From Methylocystis sp. SC2 (GTDB taxonomy: Bacteria; Pseudomonadota; Alphaproteobacteria; Rhizobiales; Beijerinckiaceae), in NCBI RefSeq assembly GCF_000304315.1, contig NC_018485.1, forward strand, positions 962,501 through 1,026,500: a DNA stretch of 64,000 nucleotides, written 5' to 3'. The position numbers and the translations under genes were made by a program. Position 1 is the stretch's first letter; each line of letters begins with the position of its first letter. Below the pieces are notes generated by a model. It did not search any database. It saw only the letters and a program-made list of their open reading frames with translations, and had not been told where the DNA came from. Positions 1 through 7,978 of the stretch are shown here, one piece after another.

Positions 1-283
1 GCAGCCCTTCTCCGGACGTGTCGGCGATGAGCTTCGTCACATCATTGCCCGCGACTCGGCCGGAGAAGTGAATCAATCCGACCGCATAGGCGAAGAGAAA
101 GAAGATTCCGGCGACGCCGAAAACCGCGAGCGCCAGAATGGTGACGCGCGGCGCGAGGTCCGAAGGCGTCAGGTAATAGACGGCGACGCCCGCAACCAAC
201 GCAATGACGAGGGCGAGCGTCAATCCCGCATTGGCGGGCCGCTCGCTGCGTCCTAAGTCGGACGCTTCGGTCCTGTCGCTCAT
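1..283 (-). CDS. cckA: Cell-cycle hybrid histidine kinase CckA, N-terminal part
   Basis: This is the first 94 codons; the rest lies beyond the window edge. The start is the ATG at 283. The translation has a short polar N-terminus, two hydrophobic segments (about residues 20-38 and 47-70) and then a stretch ending VGLIHFSGRVAGNDVTKLIA. That stretch matches the linker after the membrane anchor of alphaproteobacterial CckA, just before its PAS domains. CckA is the inner-membrane kinase/phosphatase that feeds phosphate through ChpT to CtrA. The kinase core is not visible, so the name rests on the membrane-linker motif and on the divergent FliO-domain neighbour, an arrangement common in Rhizobiales. 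Confidence 0.72.
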   Translation of the reverse strand, partial: MSDRTEASDLGRSERPANAGLTLALVIALVAGVAVYYLTPSDLAPRVTILALAVFGVAGIFFLFAYAVGLIHFSGRVAGNDVTKLIADTSGEGL

Positions 284-444
284 TTCTTAACCACCCGCGT
301 CATATATCGCCGATCGCGACGGCCATGCTGACGCCGGCGCGCCGATTATTAGTCTGCCGACGCCTACAGAATCATCTAAAACAATGGCCGTGAACGCCAA
401 TAATAGCAACGCCGAACGTTGGAAGGGCGCTGATTAGTCAAACA

Positions 445-460
445 TTAACCATTCATTAAC
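445..460 (+). promoter_or_regulatory. CtrA-type binding box (TTAA-N7-TTAAC)
   Basis: The intergenic region between cckA and the FliO-domain gene contains TTAACCATTCATTAAC, an exact match to the full CtrA consensus TTAA-N7-TTAAC. It lies 76 bases upstream of the FliO-domain start and about 160 bases upstream of the divergent cckA start. CtrA is the response regulator controlled by CckA and it governs flagellar and cell-cycle genes. The match is seen directly; binding is inferred. Confidence 0.6.
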
Positions 461-535
461 CTTTTTTCGGCGCTTGCCAGGAAAGCTGTTAATTTGGCAA
501 GGTTCACGCGCGTTCGAACGAGAGACTAGCCGTTC

Positions 536-1417
536 ATGCCCGATAAATTCACTCAACTGCTGCCGGCGCTTGGAGCGCTCGTTGCGTTCCTCGTTGCTGC
601 GGTGCTCGTGCTTTATATTTACCGTCTGTTGTTCGGACGCCGCATCCGTTCGCCGGGCGGCCGCAATCGCGCGCGCCGGCTGGACGTCGTCGACGTCTAC
701 GACCTCGACCGCGAGCGCCAGCTCGTCATTGTGCGGCGCGACAACGTTGAACATCTGCTGCTGATCGGCGGTCCTACCGACATCCTCGTCGAAGCGACGA
801 TCAGCCGGGTGGAAGGCGCCGTCAGCCGCGGGCCGGAACAGCGTCCCGGAGCGCCGGCGGCGGCGAACTGGCCGGCCGGGCCGCCGGCTCCGCCACGAGA
901 GCTGGAGACGCCGCCGCCGAAGCCCGCGGCGGCGGGCCCCGTCAATCTGCCGCCTGACCTCTTCGCGCCGGCGCCGCCGAGGCCTGCGGCGCCGCCGCCT
1001 CCCCCGCCGCCGCCGCCCGCCGGACCAAGAGTTTCGAGTCCGGCCGCTCCGCAGCGCCCGGCGCCGCCCCGCTCGCCGACGCCGCCTTTCCTGGCGCGCG
1101 CTCAGCAGCGGCTGGCCCCGCGTCCGAAGGAGCCGCCGCCAGAAGCCGCGGCCCCGTCTCCGCCCCCTCCGCCGCCCGCAGCTCCTCCCAGACCGGCGGA
1201 GCCGCCGCCGGCGCCAAGACCCGCTGCGCCGCCGCCTCCCGCGCCGCCGCCGGCCGCCGCCCGGCCTGCAGCGCCACCGCCTGCGCCCCCGCCGCCGCCC
1301 AAGCCCGCGGCGCCGCCGCCTCCACCGCCGCCGGCGGCTCCGGCCGACGTGGATCCGCTGGACTCGCTTGAAGCGGAGATGGCGCGACTGCTCGGCCGCC
1401 CGGATCAGAAGGAATAG
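536..1417 (+). CDS. FliO-domain membrane protein with proline-rich tail
   Basis: The protein has 293 residues. A hydrophobic segment (about residues 9-31) is followed by a short basic stretch and a small domain containing RDNVEHLLLIGGPTDILVE, which is typical of the FliO family (a flagellar export-apparatus component). From about residue 105 it becomes an extremely Pro/Ala-rich tail of about 165 residues with poly-Pro runs, and it ends in a short acidic segment. It is divergent from cckA with a CtrA-type box between them. FliO itself is small and lacks such a tail. It may be a FliO-like regulator or scaffold rather than the flagellar protein, since no other flagellar gene is nearby. Confidence 0.7.
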   Translation: MPDKFTQLLPALGALVAFLVAAVLVLYIYRLLFGRRIRSPGGRNRARRLDVVDVYDLDRERQLVIVRRDNVEHLLLIGGPTDILVEATISRVEGAVSRGPEQRPGAPAAANWPAGPPAPPRELETPPPKPAAAGPVNLPPDLFAPAPPRPAAPPPPPPPPPAGPRVSSPAAPQRPAPPRSPTPPFLARAQQRLAPRPKEPPPEAAAPSPPPPPPAAPPRPAEPPPAPRPAAPPPPAPPPAAARPAAPPPAPPPPPKPAAPPPPPPPAAPADVDPLDSLEAEMARLLGRPDQKE

Positions 1418-1604
1418 ACCAAGAGGCGCAGCGCTCGAGATACGCTGGCCTTACGCCGTTAAGTGTTGACAAGGCTAGTGGTCAGCAAAGCGCCTGAGTT
1501 GGAAAAAAATTGCTCCGGCAGCAATCGATGCAGCTGTTCGACTCGGAAGGCGCTTCCGCCTAAAGCAGAGGCGGGCGCGCCCAACCCGCGTTAGGAGTTG
1601 GCTC

Positions 1605-2279
1605 TTGTCGCCCTTCTCGGTTCCCGAAACTGTCGCACGCTACGCCGAAGGTCCGGTGAGGAAGGTGCCAGGCTTCCACGCTTTGCAGCGGATGACGGGC
1701 GTGCTTCTCGCCGAGCGAGTTCCGGAAGATGGCAATTTGCTCGTTCTCGGCGCGGGAGGCGGACTGGAACTGAAGGCCTTTGCCGAGACGCATCCCGGAT
1801 GGCGCTTCTGCGGCGTTGATCCATCAGCGGAAATGCTGGGGTTGGCGGAGCGCACGCTCGGTCCGTTCGCGGAGCGCGTCGACTTGCACCTGGGCTATAT
1901 CGATAGCGCGCCTGCGGGTCCTTTCGATGCGGCGACGTGCCTTCTAACCATGCACTTCATTCCGGAGGAGGAGCGGCGACGCACGATGGCCGAGATCCAT
2001 CGGCGCTTGCGCTCCGGCTCTCCATTCGTCGTGGCCCACCACAGCTTTCCGCAGCAAGATGGGGAAAAGGCGAAATGGCTCGCGCGCTATGCCGCCTTCG
2101 CGGCCGCGTCGGGAGACCCAGACTCGAACGCGGAAAACGCGATCGCCGCCATCGGCGAGCGCTTGCCCATTCTGTCTCCAGAGCAGGACGAAGCTATATT
2201 GCTAGATGCAGGATTCACCGACGTGACCCTGTTCTATGCGGGTTTCACGTTCAGGGGGTGGGTGGGGTACAAGCCTTAA
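1605..2279 (+). CDS. Class I SAM-dependent methyltransferase
   Basis: The protein has 224 residues. It shows a Rossmann methyltransferase fold with motif I LVLGAGGGLELKAF (about residues 46-59), an acidic residue after strand 2 (FCGVDPSAEML) and the post-motif segment DAATCLLTMHFIPEEERRR. The start used is the TTG at 1605. The substrate cannot be read from the sequence. It stands alone between the FliO-domain gene and the convergent dksA. Confidence 0.75.
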   Translation: MSPFSVPETVARYAEGPVRKVPGFHALQRMTGVLLAERVPEDGNLLVLGAGGGLELKAFAETHPGWRFCGVDPSAEMLGLAERTLGPFAERVDLHLGYIDSAPAGPFDAATCLLTMHFIPEEERRRTMAEIHRRLRSGSPFVVAHHSFPQQDGEKAKWLARYAAFAAASGDPDSNAENAIAAIGERLPILSPEQDEAILLDAGFTDVTLFYAGFTFRGWVGYKP

Positions 2280-2404
2280 CCGCCGATGTGTTAGCTGACG
2301 GTCGCGAAACCTCATTCGGCAGCATACCCGGGCGCGCGGTGGGGCCGCGAGCTCCAAGGACCGGCGGCGCCGGCCAGCCTTCGTTCGAAGCTGGCTTCGC
2401 CTGC

Positions 2405-2821
2405 TCAATCGTCTCGATAGACTTTTTCGCGCCGTTCGTGACGCTCCTGCGCCTCGATCGACAGTGTCGCGATTGGACGGGCGTCGAGGCGCTTGAGGGA
2501 GATCGGCTCCCCCGTTTCCTCGCAATAACCGTAACTGCCGTCGTCGAGGCGCGTCAGCGCCGCGTCGATCTTGGCGATGAGCTTGCGCTGCCGGTCGCGC
2601 GCGCGCAGTTCGATGGCGCGATCGGTTTCGGACGACGCGCGGTCCGCCAGATCAGGATGGTTTTCGTTTTCATTCTGCAGAGTGGCGAGCGTTTCCCGAC
2701 TCTCTTGTAGAATGTCCTCCTTCCAAGCCAGCAGTTTGCGCCGGAAATATTCGCGCTGCCGATCGCACATGAAGGGTTCGTCTTCGGAAGGCTTATACGT
2801 TTCTTCCAGATCCACCGCCAT
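2405..2821 (-). CDS. dksA: RNA polymerase-binding transcription factor DksA
   Basis: The protein has 138 residues. DksA binds the secondary channel of RNA polymerase and works with ppGpp. The coiled-coil tip carries the two aspartates and alanine of the functional motif (HPDLADRA, D57 and D60). The C-terminal region YGYCEETGEPI...LDARPIATLSIEAQ aligns with the zinc finger of E. coli DksA, but the four ligand positions read Cys100, Thr103, Ser121 and Ala124, so the four-cysteine finger is gone. This loss is usual in alphaproteobacterial DksA and resembles zinc-independent DksA2. It lies 81 bases downstream of icd on the same strand, behind a short palindrome. Confidence 0.93.
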   Translation of the reverse strand: MAVDLEETYKPSEDEPFMCDRQREYFRRKLLAWKEDILQESRETLATLQNENENHPDLADRASSETDRAIELRARDRQRKLIAKIDAALTRLDDGSYGYCEETGEPISLKRLDARPIATLSIEAQERHERREKVYRDD

Positions 2822-2842
2822 CTCGCGAATCCTTAATTGGCC

Positions 2843-2859
2843 TATAGGCGACGCCTATA
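2843..2859. promoter_or_regulatory. Perfect 17-bp palindrome upstream of dksA
   Basis: TATAGGCG-A-CGCCTATA is a perfect inverted repeat with 8-base arms and one central base. It lies 22 to 38 bases before the dksA ATG, between icd and dksA. It could be an operator, or it could include the -10 region of a dksA promoter. No regulator can be named. Confidence 0.4.
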
Positions 2860-2902
2860 TAGCTGCGCCGGACGCCACATACAATCATTCCCCGCGCCGC
2901 CC

Positions 2903-4114
2903 TCACTCCATGGCTCTGCGCAGATTTTCGTCGATCTTGTCCAGGAAGCCTGTCGTCGACAGCCATTTCTGATTGCAGCCGACAAGCAGGGCAAGATCCT
3001 TGGTCATGAAGCCCGACTCGACGGTTGCGACGCACACATCCTCGAGCGTGCGGGCGAAACGGGTCAGTTCGTCATTCCCATCGAGCTTGCCGCGATGCGC
3101 GAGCGCGCGCGTCCAGGCGAAAATCGAGGCGATCGAATTGGTCGAGGTCTCATGCCCCTTCTGGTGCTCGCGATAGTGGCGCGTCACCGTGCCGTGCGCG
3201 GCTTCGGCCTCGACGGTCTTGCCGTCGGGCGTCATCAGCACGCTCGTCATCAGGCCGAGCGAACCGAAGCCCTGCGCCACCGTGTCGGATTGGACGTCGC
3301 CGTCGTAATTCTTGCAGGCCCAAATATAGCCGCCAGACCATTTGAGCGCCGAGGCGACCATATCGTCGATCAGACGATGCTCGTAGGTGAGGCCGAGCGC
3401 CTCGAATTTCGATTTGAACTCGGCGTCGTAAATTTCTTGGAACAGATCTTTGAATCGGCCGTCATAGGCCTTGAGGATCGTGTTCTTGGTCGACAGATAC
3501 ACCGGATATCTGCGCGTCAGCCCGTAGTTGAACGTGGCGCGCGCGAATTCGCTGATCGACTCGTCAAGATTGTACATCGCCAGCGCGACGCCGGCGCCGG
3601 GGAAGTTGAAGACTTCCTTCTCGATGACGTCGCCGTCGACGCCTTCGAATTTGATCGTCAGACGGCCCTTGCCCGGCACTTTGAAGTCGGTGGCCTTATA
3701 TTGATCGCCGAATGCATGGCGCCCGACGATGATCGGCTGCGTCCATCCCGGCACCAGGCGCGGCACGTTCCTGCAGATGATCGGCTCGCGGAAGATGACG
3801 CCGCCGAGGATGTTGCGGATCGTGCCGTTCGGCGACTTCCACATCTCCTTCAGATTGAATTCCTTCACCCGCGCTTCGTCGGGGGTGATCGTCGCGCATT
3901 TGACGCCGACGCCATGCTTTTTGATGGCGTAAGCCGCGTCGATCGTCACCTGATCATTGGTGGCGTCGCGATTTTGAATCGAGAGATCGTAATAAAGGAG
4001 ATCGACGTCGAGATAGGGCCGGATGAGCTTTTCTTTGATGGCGGCCCAGATGATGCGGGTCATTTCATCGCCGTCGAGTTCGACGACAGGGCTCGCAACC
4101 TTGATCTTCCGCAT
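2903..4114 (-). CDS. icd: NADP-dependent isocitrate dehydrogenase
   Basis: The protein has 403 residues and is of the homodimeric eukaryote-like IDH type found in alphaproteobacteria. It oxidises isocitrate to 2-oxoglutarate in the TCA cycle and supplies NADPH. Family signatures run from the N-terminus ([16 protein letters not shown]) through [14 protein letters not shown], the substrate-binding arginines around [11 protein letters not shown], and [12 protein letters not shown] to the C-terminal [12 protein letters not shown] nucleotide-binding region. The length is normal and there is no break. Its product 2-oxoglutarate is the carbon signal read by PII proteins, two of which are encoded in this window. 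Confidence 0.96.
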   Translation of the reverse strand: MRKIKVASPVVELDGDEMTRIIWAAIKEKLIRPYLDVDLLYYDLSIQNRDATNDQVTIDAAYAIKKHGVGVKCATITPDEARVKEFNLKEMWKSPNGTIRNILGGVIFREPIICRNVPRLVPGWTQPIIVGRHAFGDQYKATDFKVPGKGRLTIKFEGVDGDVIEKEVFNFPGAGVALAMYNLDESISEFARATFNYGLTRRYPVYLSTKNTILKAYDGRFKDLFQEIYDAEFKSKFEALGLTYEHRLIDDMVASALKWSGGYIWACKNYDGDVQSDTVAQGFGSLGLMTSVLMTPDGKTVEAEAAHGTVTRHYREHQKGHETSTNSIASIFAWTRALAHRGKLDGNDELTRFARTLEDVCVATVESGFMTKDLALLVGCNQKWLSTTGFLDKIDENLRRAME

Positions 4115-4263
4115 GCGCCGGCTCCTCCTGTGCCGCGCGCCTTATAGCGTCGGCTAAAGGTTTTGGGTAGCAATTGGGAGGCCTTTCTCTCAGCGCCGAA
4201 CCCGCCCTTCCCCCCGCGCGCTTTCCGCCCTAATTTGCCGCCGCTTTAGGGCGAGGAGGCGAA

Positions 4264-5094
4264 TTGGTCGGGGCCGGAACGGATCGCAGCAAGACGGCCC
4301 TCTCGGGGGGGCCGGCGATTGTGCTCGTGCGCCCGCAGCTCGCCGTCAACATCGGCATGTGCGCGCGCGCCATGGCCAACTTCGGCCTCTCCGATCTGCG
4401 CCTCGTCTCGCCGCGCGAAGGCTGGCCGCGCACCGGCGCCTATCGCAAGGGCGCCTATGCGGCGGCGGCCGGCGCCGTGCATCTCCTCGAAAGCGCGAAA
4501 CTCTACGAGAGCGTCCGCGAGGCGATCGAGGATCTCTCCTTCGTTTACGCCGCGACGGCGCGCGGACGCGGCCAGATGAAGCCGGTGCTGACGCCGGCGC
4601 AGGCGATGCCGGGCGCGGCGGCGCGCATAACGGCGGGCGAGAAGTATGGCGTGCTGTTTGGCCCCGAGCGCACCGGCCTCGACAATGACGACGTCGCGCT
4701 CGCCGACGCCATCCTCACCTTTCCGGTCAATCCCGCTTATGCCTCGCTCAATCTCGCGCAGGCGGTGCTGCTCACCGGCTATGAATGGTTTCGCGCCGCG
4801 CATGGCGACGCCATTCCCTTCGAGATCGAAGAGCGTTCGCCCCCGGCGACGCGCGAGATGACGCTGGCCTTTTTCGATTTTCTCGAAGGCGAACTCGACA
4901 AGCGCGGCTTCTTCCGTCCGCTGACGAAAAAGCCCGTGATGTCGCGCAATCTGCGCAACATGTTCCACCGCATGAGTCTGACCGAGCAGGACGTGCGCAC
5001 GCTGTGGGGCATGGTCGTGCGGCTGGTGGAGGGGCCGCGAAGGGAGCCCAAGAAGCCGAGCCGCAAGAAGCAGGCGGAAGGCGCGGACTCCTGA
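4264..5094 (+). CDS. trmJ: tRNA/rRNA methyltransferase of the SPOUT class, TrmJ-like
   Basis: The protein has 276 residues. It is a SPOUT-fold RNA 2'-O-methyltransferase; the TrmJ group modifies position 32 of tRNAs. IVLVRPQLAVNIGMCARAM forms the N-terminal strand and helix. GVLFGPERTGLDNDD and FPVNPAYASLNLAQAVLL form the knotted SAM-binding site. The C-terminal extension is basic. The start is taken as the TTG at 4264 because GAGGAGG sits about six bases before it. It is monocistronic by spacing. Confidence 0.87.
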   Translation: MVGAGTDRSKTALSGGPAIVLVRPQLAVNIGMCARAMANFGLSDLRLVSPREGWPRTGAYRKGAYAAAAGAVHLLESAKLYESVREAIEDLSFVYAATARGRGQMKPVLTPAQAMPGAAARITAGEKYGVLFGPERTGLDNDDVALADAILTFPVNPAYASLNLAQAVLLTGYEWFRAAHGDAIPFEIEERSPPATREMTLAFFDFLEGELDKRGFFRPLTKKPVMSRNLRNMFHRMSLTEQDVRTLWGMVVRLVEGPRREPKKPSRKKQAEGADS

Positions 5095-5123
5095 GCCGCC
5101 GCACCTGTGACGACGCGACCGTT

Positions 5124-5516
5124 CTAGTGAAGCGACCGCTTGCCTTCCCGCCGCGTGGGCGGCGCGGCGAGCGGGCTCGCCTGATGGTGCACGAGCCGCC
5201 AGCGCTCCCCGCTCCAGCGAAACCAGTTGGTCGCGAGTAGCAGCCCGCCGCCGACCTCCTCGATGCAAAAGACCCGGCCGTCGGCGCCCTCGACGAGCGT
5301 CTGCGGATCTCGCGTCGTGACCGCTTCCTGCGCCGGGTTACGAAAAATATCGCGGTAGGAGGCGAGCACCGGCATGCGCCCGACGAGCGCCGGCCATCCC
5401 GGGTGAACGCAGGAACAGCCCTCCTCCGCCCAAAGATCGTTCAAGGCGCCAAGGTCACGTGCGGCGAAGGCCCGGTAATAAGCAGCGTTGGCGTCGAGCA
5501 GCGAGATTTCATCCAT
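5124..5516 (-). CDS. SnoaL-like / NTF2-fold protein
   Basis: With a start at the ATG at 5516 (MDEISLLDANAAYYRAF) this is a 130-residue protein. A longer frame reaches 5582 but lacks family similarity. The pattern of N-terminal helix, LWAEEGCSCVHPGW, and FCIEEVGGGLLLATNWF followed by WRLVHHQASP is typical of SnoaL-3 or ketosteroid-isomerase-like small domains. Such proteins are usually stand-alone and of unknown substrate. It is divergent from the small membrane protein that follows. Confidence 0.72.
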   Translation of the reverse strand: MDEISLLDANAAYYRAFAARDLGALNDLWAEEGCSCVHPGWPALVGRMPVLASYRDIFRNPAQEAVTTRDPQTLVEGADGRVFCIEEVGGGLLLATNWFRWSGERWRLVHHQASPLAAPPTRREGKRSLH

Positions 5517-5574
5517 CGGGGGACACTGCGAGATTCGATTGGGCATGGCAAATGCAAGACGGGGCCCAGAGAGA

Positions 5575-5925
5575 ATGTTCATGGATGCGCTGACCTGGTT
5601 CGGGCTCTTCGCCGTAAGCGCGATGCTGCTGGCCTATGCGCTGGAAGAACGCAGCCATTGGTTCGTGCTGGGATTCGCCGCCGCCTGCGCTTTGGGGTCG
5701 ATCTACGGATTTCTTCAAGGCGCCTGGCCCTTCGGCCTGATCGAGGCGGTATGGGCGCTGGTCGCGCTCAAGCGGTGGCGGTCGCGGCGAAGCGCCTCGC
5801 AAGAGTGCGGCGAAGCGCTTAAATGTAATGTCGACGATGTCACAGAACGCCCAATTTGTGTTATCGCGCACTTCGCGCCGGCCTTGAACCGGACGCAGGA
5901 GACTCCCGATGTTCATCCAGACTGA
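5575..5925 (+). CDS. Small inner-membrane protein of unknown function
   Basis: The protein has 116 residues from the ATG at 5575, or 114 from the ATG at 5581. Three hydrophobic stretches (MDALTWFGLFAVSAMLLAYA, a glycine-rich second one, and FGLIEAVWALVALKRW) suggest a compact integral membrane protein resembling the CBU_0592 type. The C-terminus from about residue 70 is not hydrophobic, and its end overlaps the nfu start by 17 bases, so the true end is odd but the frame is continuous. Function unknown. Confidence 0.55.
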   Translation: MFMDALTWFGLFAVSAMLLAYALEERSHWFVLGFAAACALGSIYGFLQGAWPFGLIEAVWALVALKRWRSRRSASQECGEALKCNVDDVTERPICVIAHFAPALNRTQETPDVHPD

Positions 5926-6466
5926 AGCCACCCCCAACCCCGCGACGCTCAAGTTTTTGCCCGGCCAGGACGTCTTGGGCCAGGGCGCGATGGAATTCCG
6001 CTCGCGCGACGCCGCCGCCCACGCGCCCCTCGCCGAGGCGCTGCTCTCCATCGAGGGCGTCGAGGCGGTGATGTATGGCGCGGATTTCGTCTCGGTGACG
6101 AAGAACGGCGCCGAATGGCCGCATCTGAAGCCGGCCATTCTTGGCACGATCATGGAGCATTTCGCCTCCGGCGCGCCGCTCCTGACCGAAGGCGCGGCGC
6201 CGGCGCAGTCCAGCGGCGAGTTCTATGACTCGGCCGACGCGGAGACGGTCGCCACGATCAAGGAGCTGATCGAGACGCGCGTGCGCCCGGCGGTCGCCGG
6301 CGACGGCGGCGACATCGTCTTCCGCGGCTTCAAAGACGGGGTCGTCTATCTTGCCATGAAGGGCGCCTGCTCCGGATGCCCGTCCTCCACCGCGACGTTG
6401 CGGCACGGCATCGAGAACCTGCTCAAACATTTCCTGCCGCAGGTGAAGGCGGTCGAGCCGGCGTAG
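5909..6466 (+). CDS. NifU-type Fe-S scaffold/carrier protein Nfu
   Basis: The protein has 185 residues. It has an N-terminal Nfu domain (MFIQTEATPNPATLKFLPG) and a C-terminal NifU-like domain with the cluster-binding CSGCPSS motif (CxxC, about residues 152-155). These proteins carry 4Fe-4S clusters to apo-enzymes. It is upstream of tsaB and rimI on the same strand, in the usual rhizobial order. A radical-SAM client, MiaB, lies 1.5 kb downstream. Confidence 0.92.
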   Translation: MFIQTEATPNPATLKFLPGQDVLGQGAMEFRSRDAAAHAPLAEALLSIEGVEAVMYGADFVSVTKNGAEWPHLKPAILGTIMEHFASGAPLLTEGAAPAQSSGEFYDSADAETVATIKELIETRVRPAVAGDGGDIVFRGFKDGVVYLAMKGACSGCPSSTATLRHGIENLLKHFLPQVKAVEPA

Positions 6467-6525
6467 GGGCGGCGTCGCGGAGGCGACATTGATCGCGCCC
6501 CGAAAAGCGTCATAATCAACGAATC

Positions 6526-7266
6526 ATGCGAATCCTTGCGATTGACACCGCTCTGCCAGCCGTCTCGGCCTGCGTGCTGGACCATGACGCGGCGGCGCCG
6601 ATCGCCGCCGAGTCGATCGAGATGGAGCGCGGCCACGCCGAGGCGCTGCTGCCCCTGATCCGGCGAATCATGAGCAGGGTCGAGGGCGGGTTCGCCTCGC
6701 TCGACCGCGTCGCGGTGACGGTCGGCCCCGGCTCCTTCACCGGCATCCGCATCGGCCTCGCCGCCGGTCAGGCGATCGCGCTCGCCTGCAAGGCCGAGAT
6801 CGTCGGCGTCTCGACGCTGGCCGCGCTTGCGGCGCCGCTGATTATCGATCCTTTCGACGGCGTCGTCGCGGCGGCGATCGACGCGCGCCACGACAAAGTC
6901 TACATCGCCGCCTTTGGCCCGGGCGGCCGCCCGCTGCTCACCGCGCGCCGCATGAACGCCCCCGAAGCGCTACGCGCGCTCGGGACCGGCCCGCTGCTTC
7001 TGACCGGCTCCGGCGCGCCGCTCCTTGCGAAGGAGGCGCGCGCCCGCGGCGTTCCGGTCCGGATCGCGAGCGAGCGGCCTACGCCCGATATCGTCCTCGT
7101 GGCGCGTCTGGGCCTTGCCGCGCAGCCTGACACCGCGCCGGCGCGGCCGCTTTATCTTAAAGAGCCCGACGTCACCATGCCGAGCCCGCGGTCAGACCCG
7201 CACAAGGATGCGGGCTTGGGCGATGCGGCCGCCCGAGCCCGGGCCGCCGCCACGGCTCAGGCGTGA
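6526..7266 (+). CDS. tsaB: tRNA t6A biosynthesis protein TsaB
   Basis: The protein has 246 residues with an ASKHA-fold N-terminus (MRILAIDTALPAVSACVL). GHAEALLPLI and VTVGPGSFTGIRIGLAAGQA are diagnostic of TsaB. It partners TsaD and TsaE in making threonylcarbamoyl-A37 on tRNAs reading ANN codons. The rimI start follows nine bases after its stop, so the two are probably co-transcribed. Confidence 0.94.
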   Translation: MRILAIDTALPAVSACVLDHDAAAPIAAESIEMERGHAEALLPLIRRIMSRVEGGFASLDRVAVTVGPGSFTGIRIGLAAGQAIALACKAEIVGVSTLAALAAPLIIDPFDGVVAAAIDARHDKVYIAAFGPGGRPLLTARRMNAPEALRALGTGPLLLTGSGAPLLAKEARARGVPVRIASERPTPDIVLVARLGLAAQPDTAPARPLYLKEPDVTMPSPRSDPHKDAGLGDAAARARAAATAQA

Positions 7267-7275
7267 GCTTGCGCC

Positions 7276-7764
7276 ATGACGCTGCTCTCGTCCTTCTTCG
7301 CCAAGCCGACTTTCGTCATCGAACCCATCGGCGCTGAGCGCGCCGATGACTGCGAACGTCTGCACGGAGCGTCCTTCGCCTTTGGCTGGTCGAAAATCGA
7401 CTTCGAGAATTATCTGACCGACCCCCATATCATCGCCGACGGCGCGGTCGCGGAGGGCCGCAAGGGCGAACTTGGGGGCTTCATCCTCTCGCGGCTGACG
7501 CCGCCCGACGCCGAAGTCCTCACTTTCGCGGTGAACCCCGCGAGACGCGGCGCGGGACTGGGCCGGCGCATTCTTGAAAAGCATCTCGAAAATCTCGAGC
7601 GCGGCGGCGCCCGGCTCGTCTTTCTCGAGGTGGCCGACGACAATGAGGCCGCGCTGAAGCTCTACGCCCGGGAAGGCTTCAAAGAGATCGGCAGGCGGGA
7701 GAATTACTATCAACGCGCCGACGGCGAACGGCGCGCGGCGATCGCGCTGCGGCTGGAGATCTGA
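7276..7764 (+). CDS. rimI: Ribosomal-protein-alanine N-acetyltransferase RimI
   Basis: The protein has 162 residues and a GNAT fold. The acetyl-CoA loop reads VNPARRGAGLGRRIL (Q/R-x-x-G-x-G/A pattern), followed by LEVADDNEAALKLYAREGFKEIGRRENYY, the RimI-type C-terminus. It is predicted to acetylate the N-terminal alanine of ribosomal protein S18. It sits directly after tsaB, as in many alphaproteobacteria. Confidence 0.88.
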   Translation: MTLLSSFFAKPTFVIEPIGAERADDCERLHGASFAFGWSKIDFENYLTDPHIIADGAVAEGRKGELGGFILSRLTPPDAEVLTFAVNPARRGAGLGRRILEKHLENLERGGARLVFLEVADDNEAALKLYAREGFKEIGRRENYYQRADGERRAAIALRLEI

Positions 7765-7863
7765 ACGCGACAGCTCATCGCACAGGCGGTCGTCGAGGGT
7801 TTGACGCTGCTGACGGCGGATGCGCTCCTGGCGACCTTCCCGGGGCCGGTAGAAAAAATATAA
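7765..7863 (+). pseudogene. C-terminal relic of a PIN-domain toxin (VapC)
   Basis: Directly after the rimI stop, an open frame without a start codon reads RQLIAQAVVEGLTLLTADAL and then ten more residues ending in VEKI and TAA. The pattern LIAQA-x-x-EGLTLLTAD matches the last part of VapC-type PIN domains, including the last acidic active-site residue. The rest of the toxin and any antitoxin are missing. In many Rhizobiales a fur/mur gene lies between rimI and miaB; here only this relic and about 115 further bases remain. Confidence 0.6.
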
Positions 7864-7978
7864 GGGCGCAGATTCTTCGCGCCACGAACGGCGTCGCGGC
7901 GCAAAATGTCGTATAGTGCGCGCGCTGGGCGCCCAGGCGCGCCGAGTCGCGGCGGGCGCGTGAGACGGAGCGACAAAA

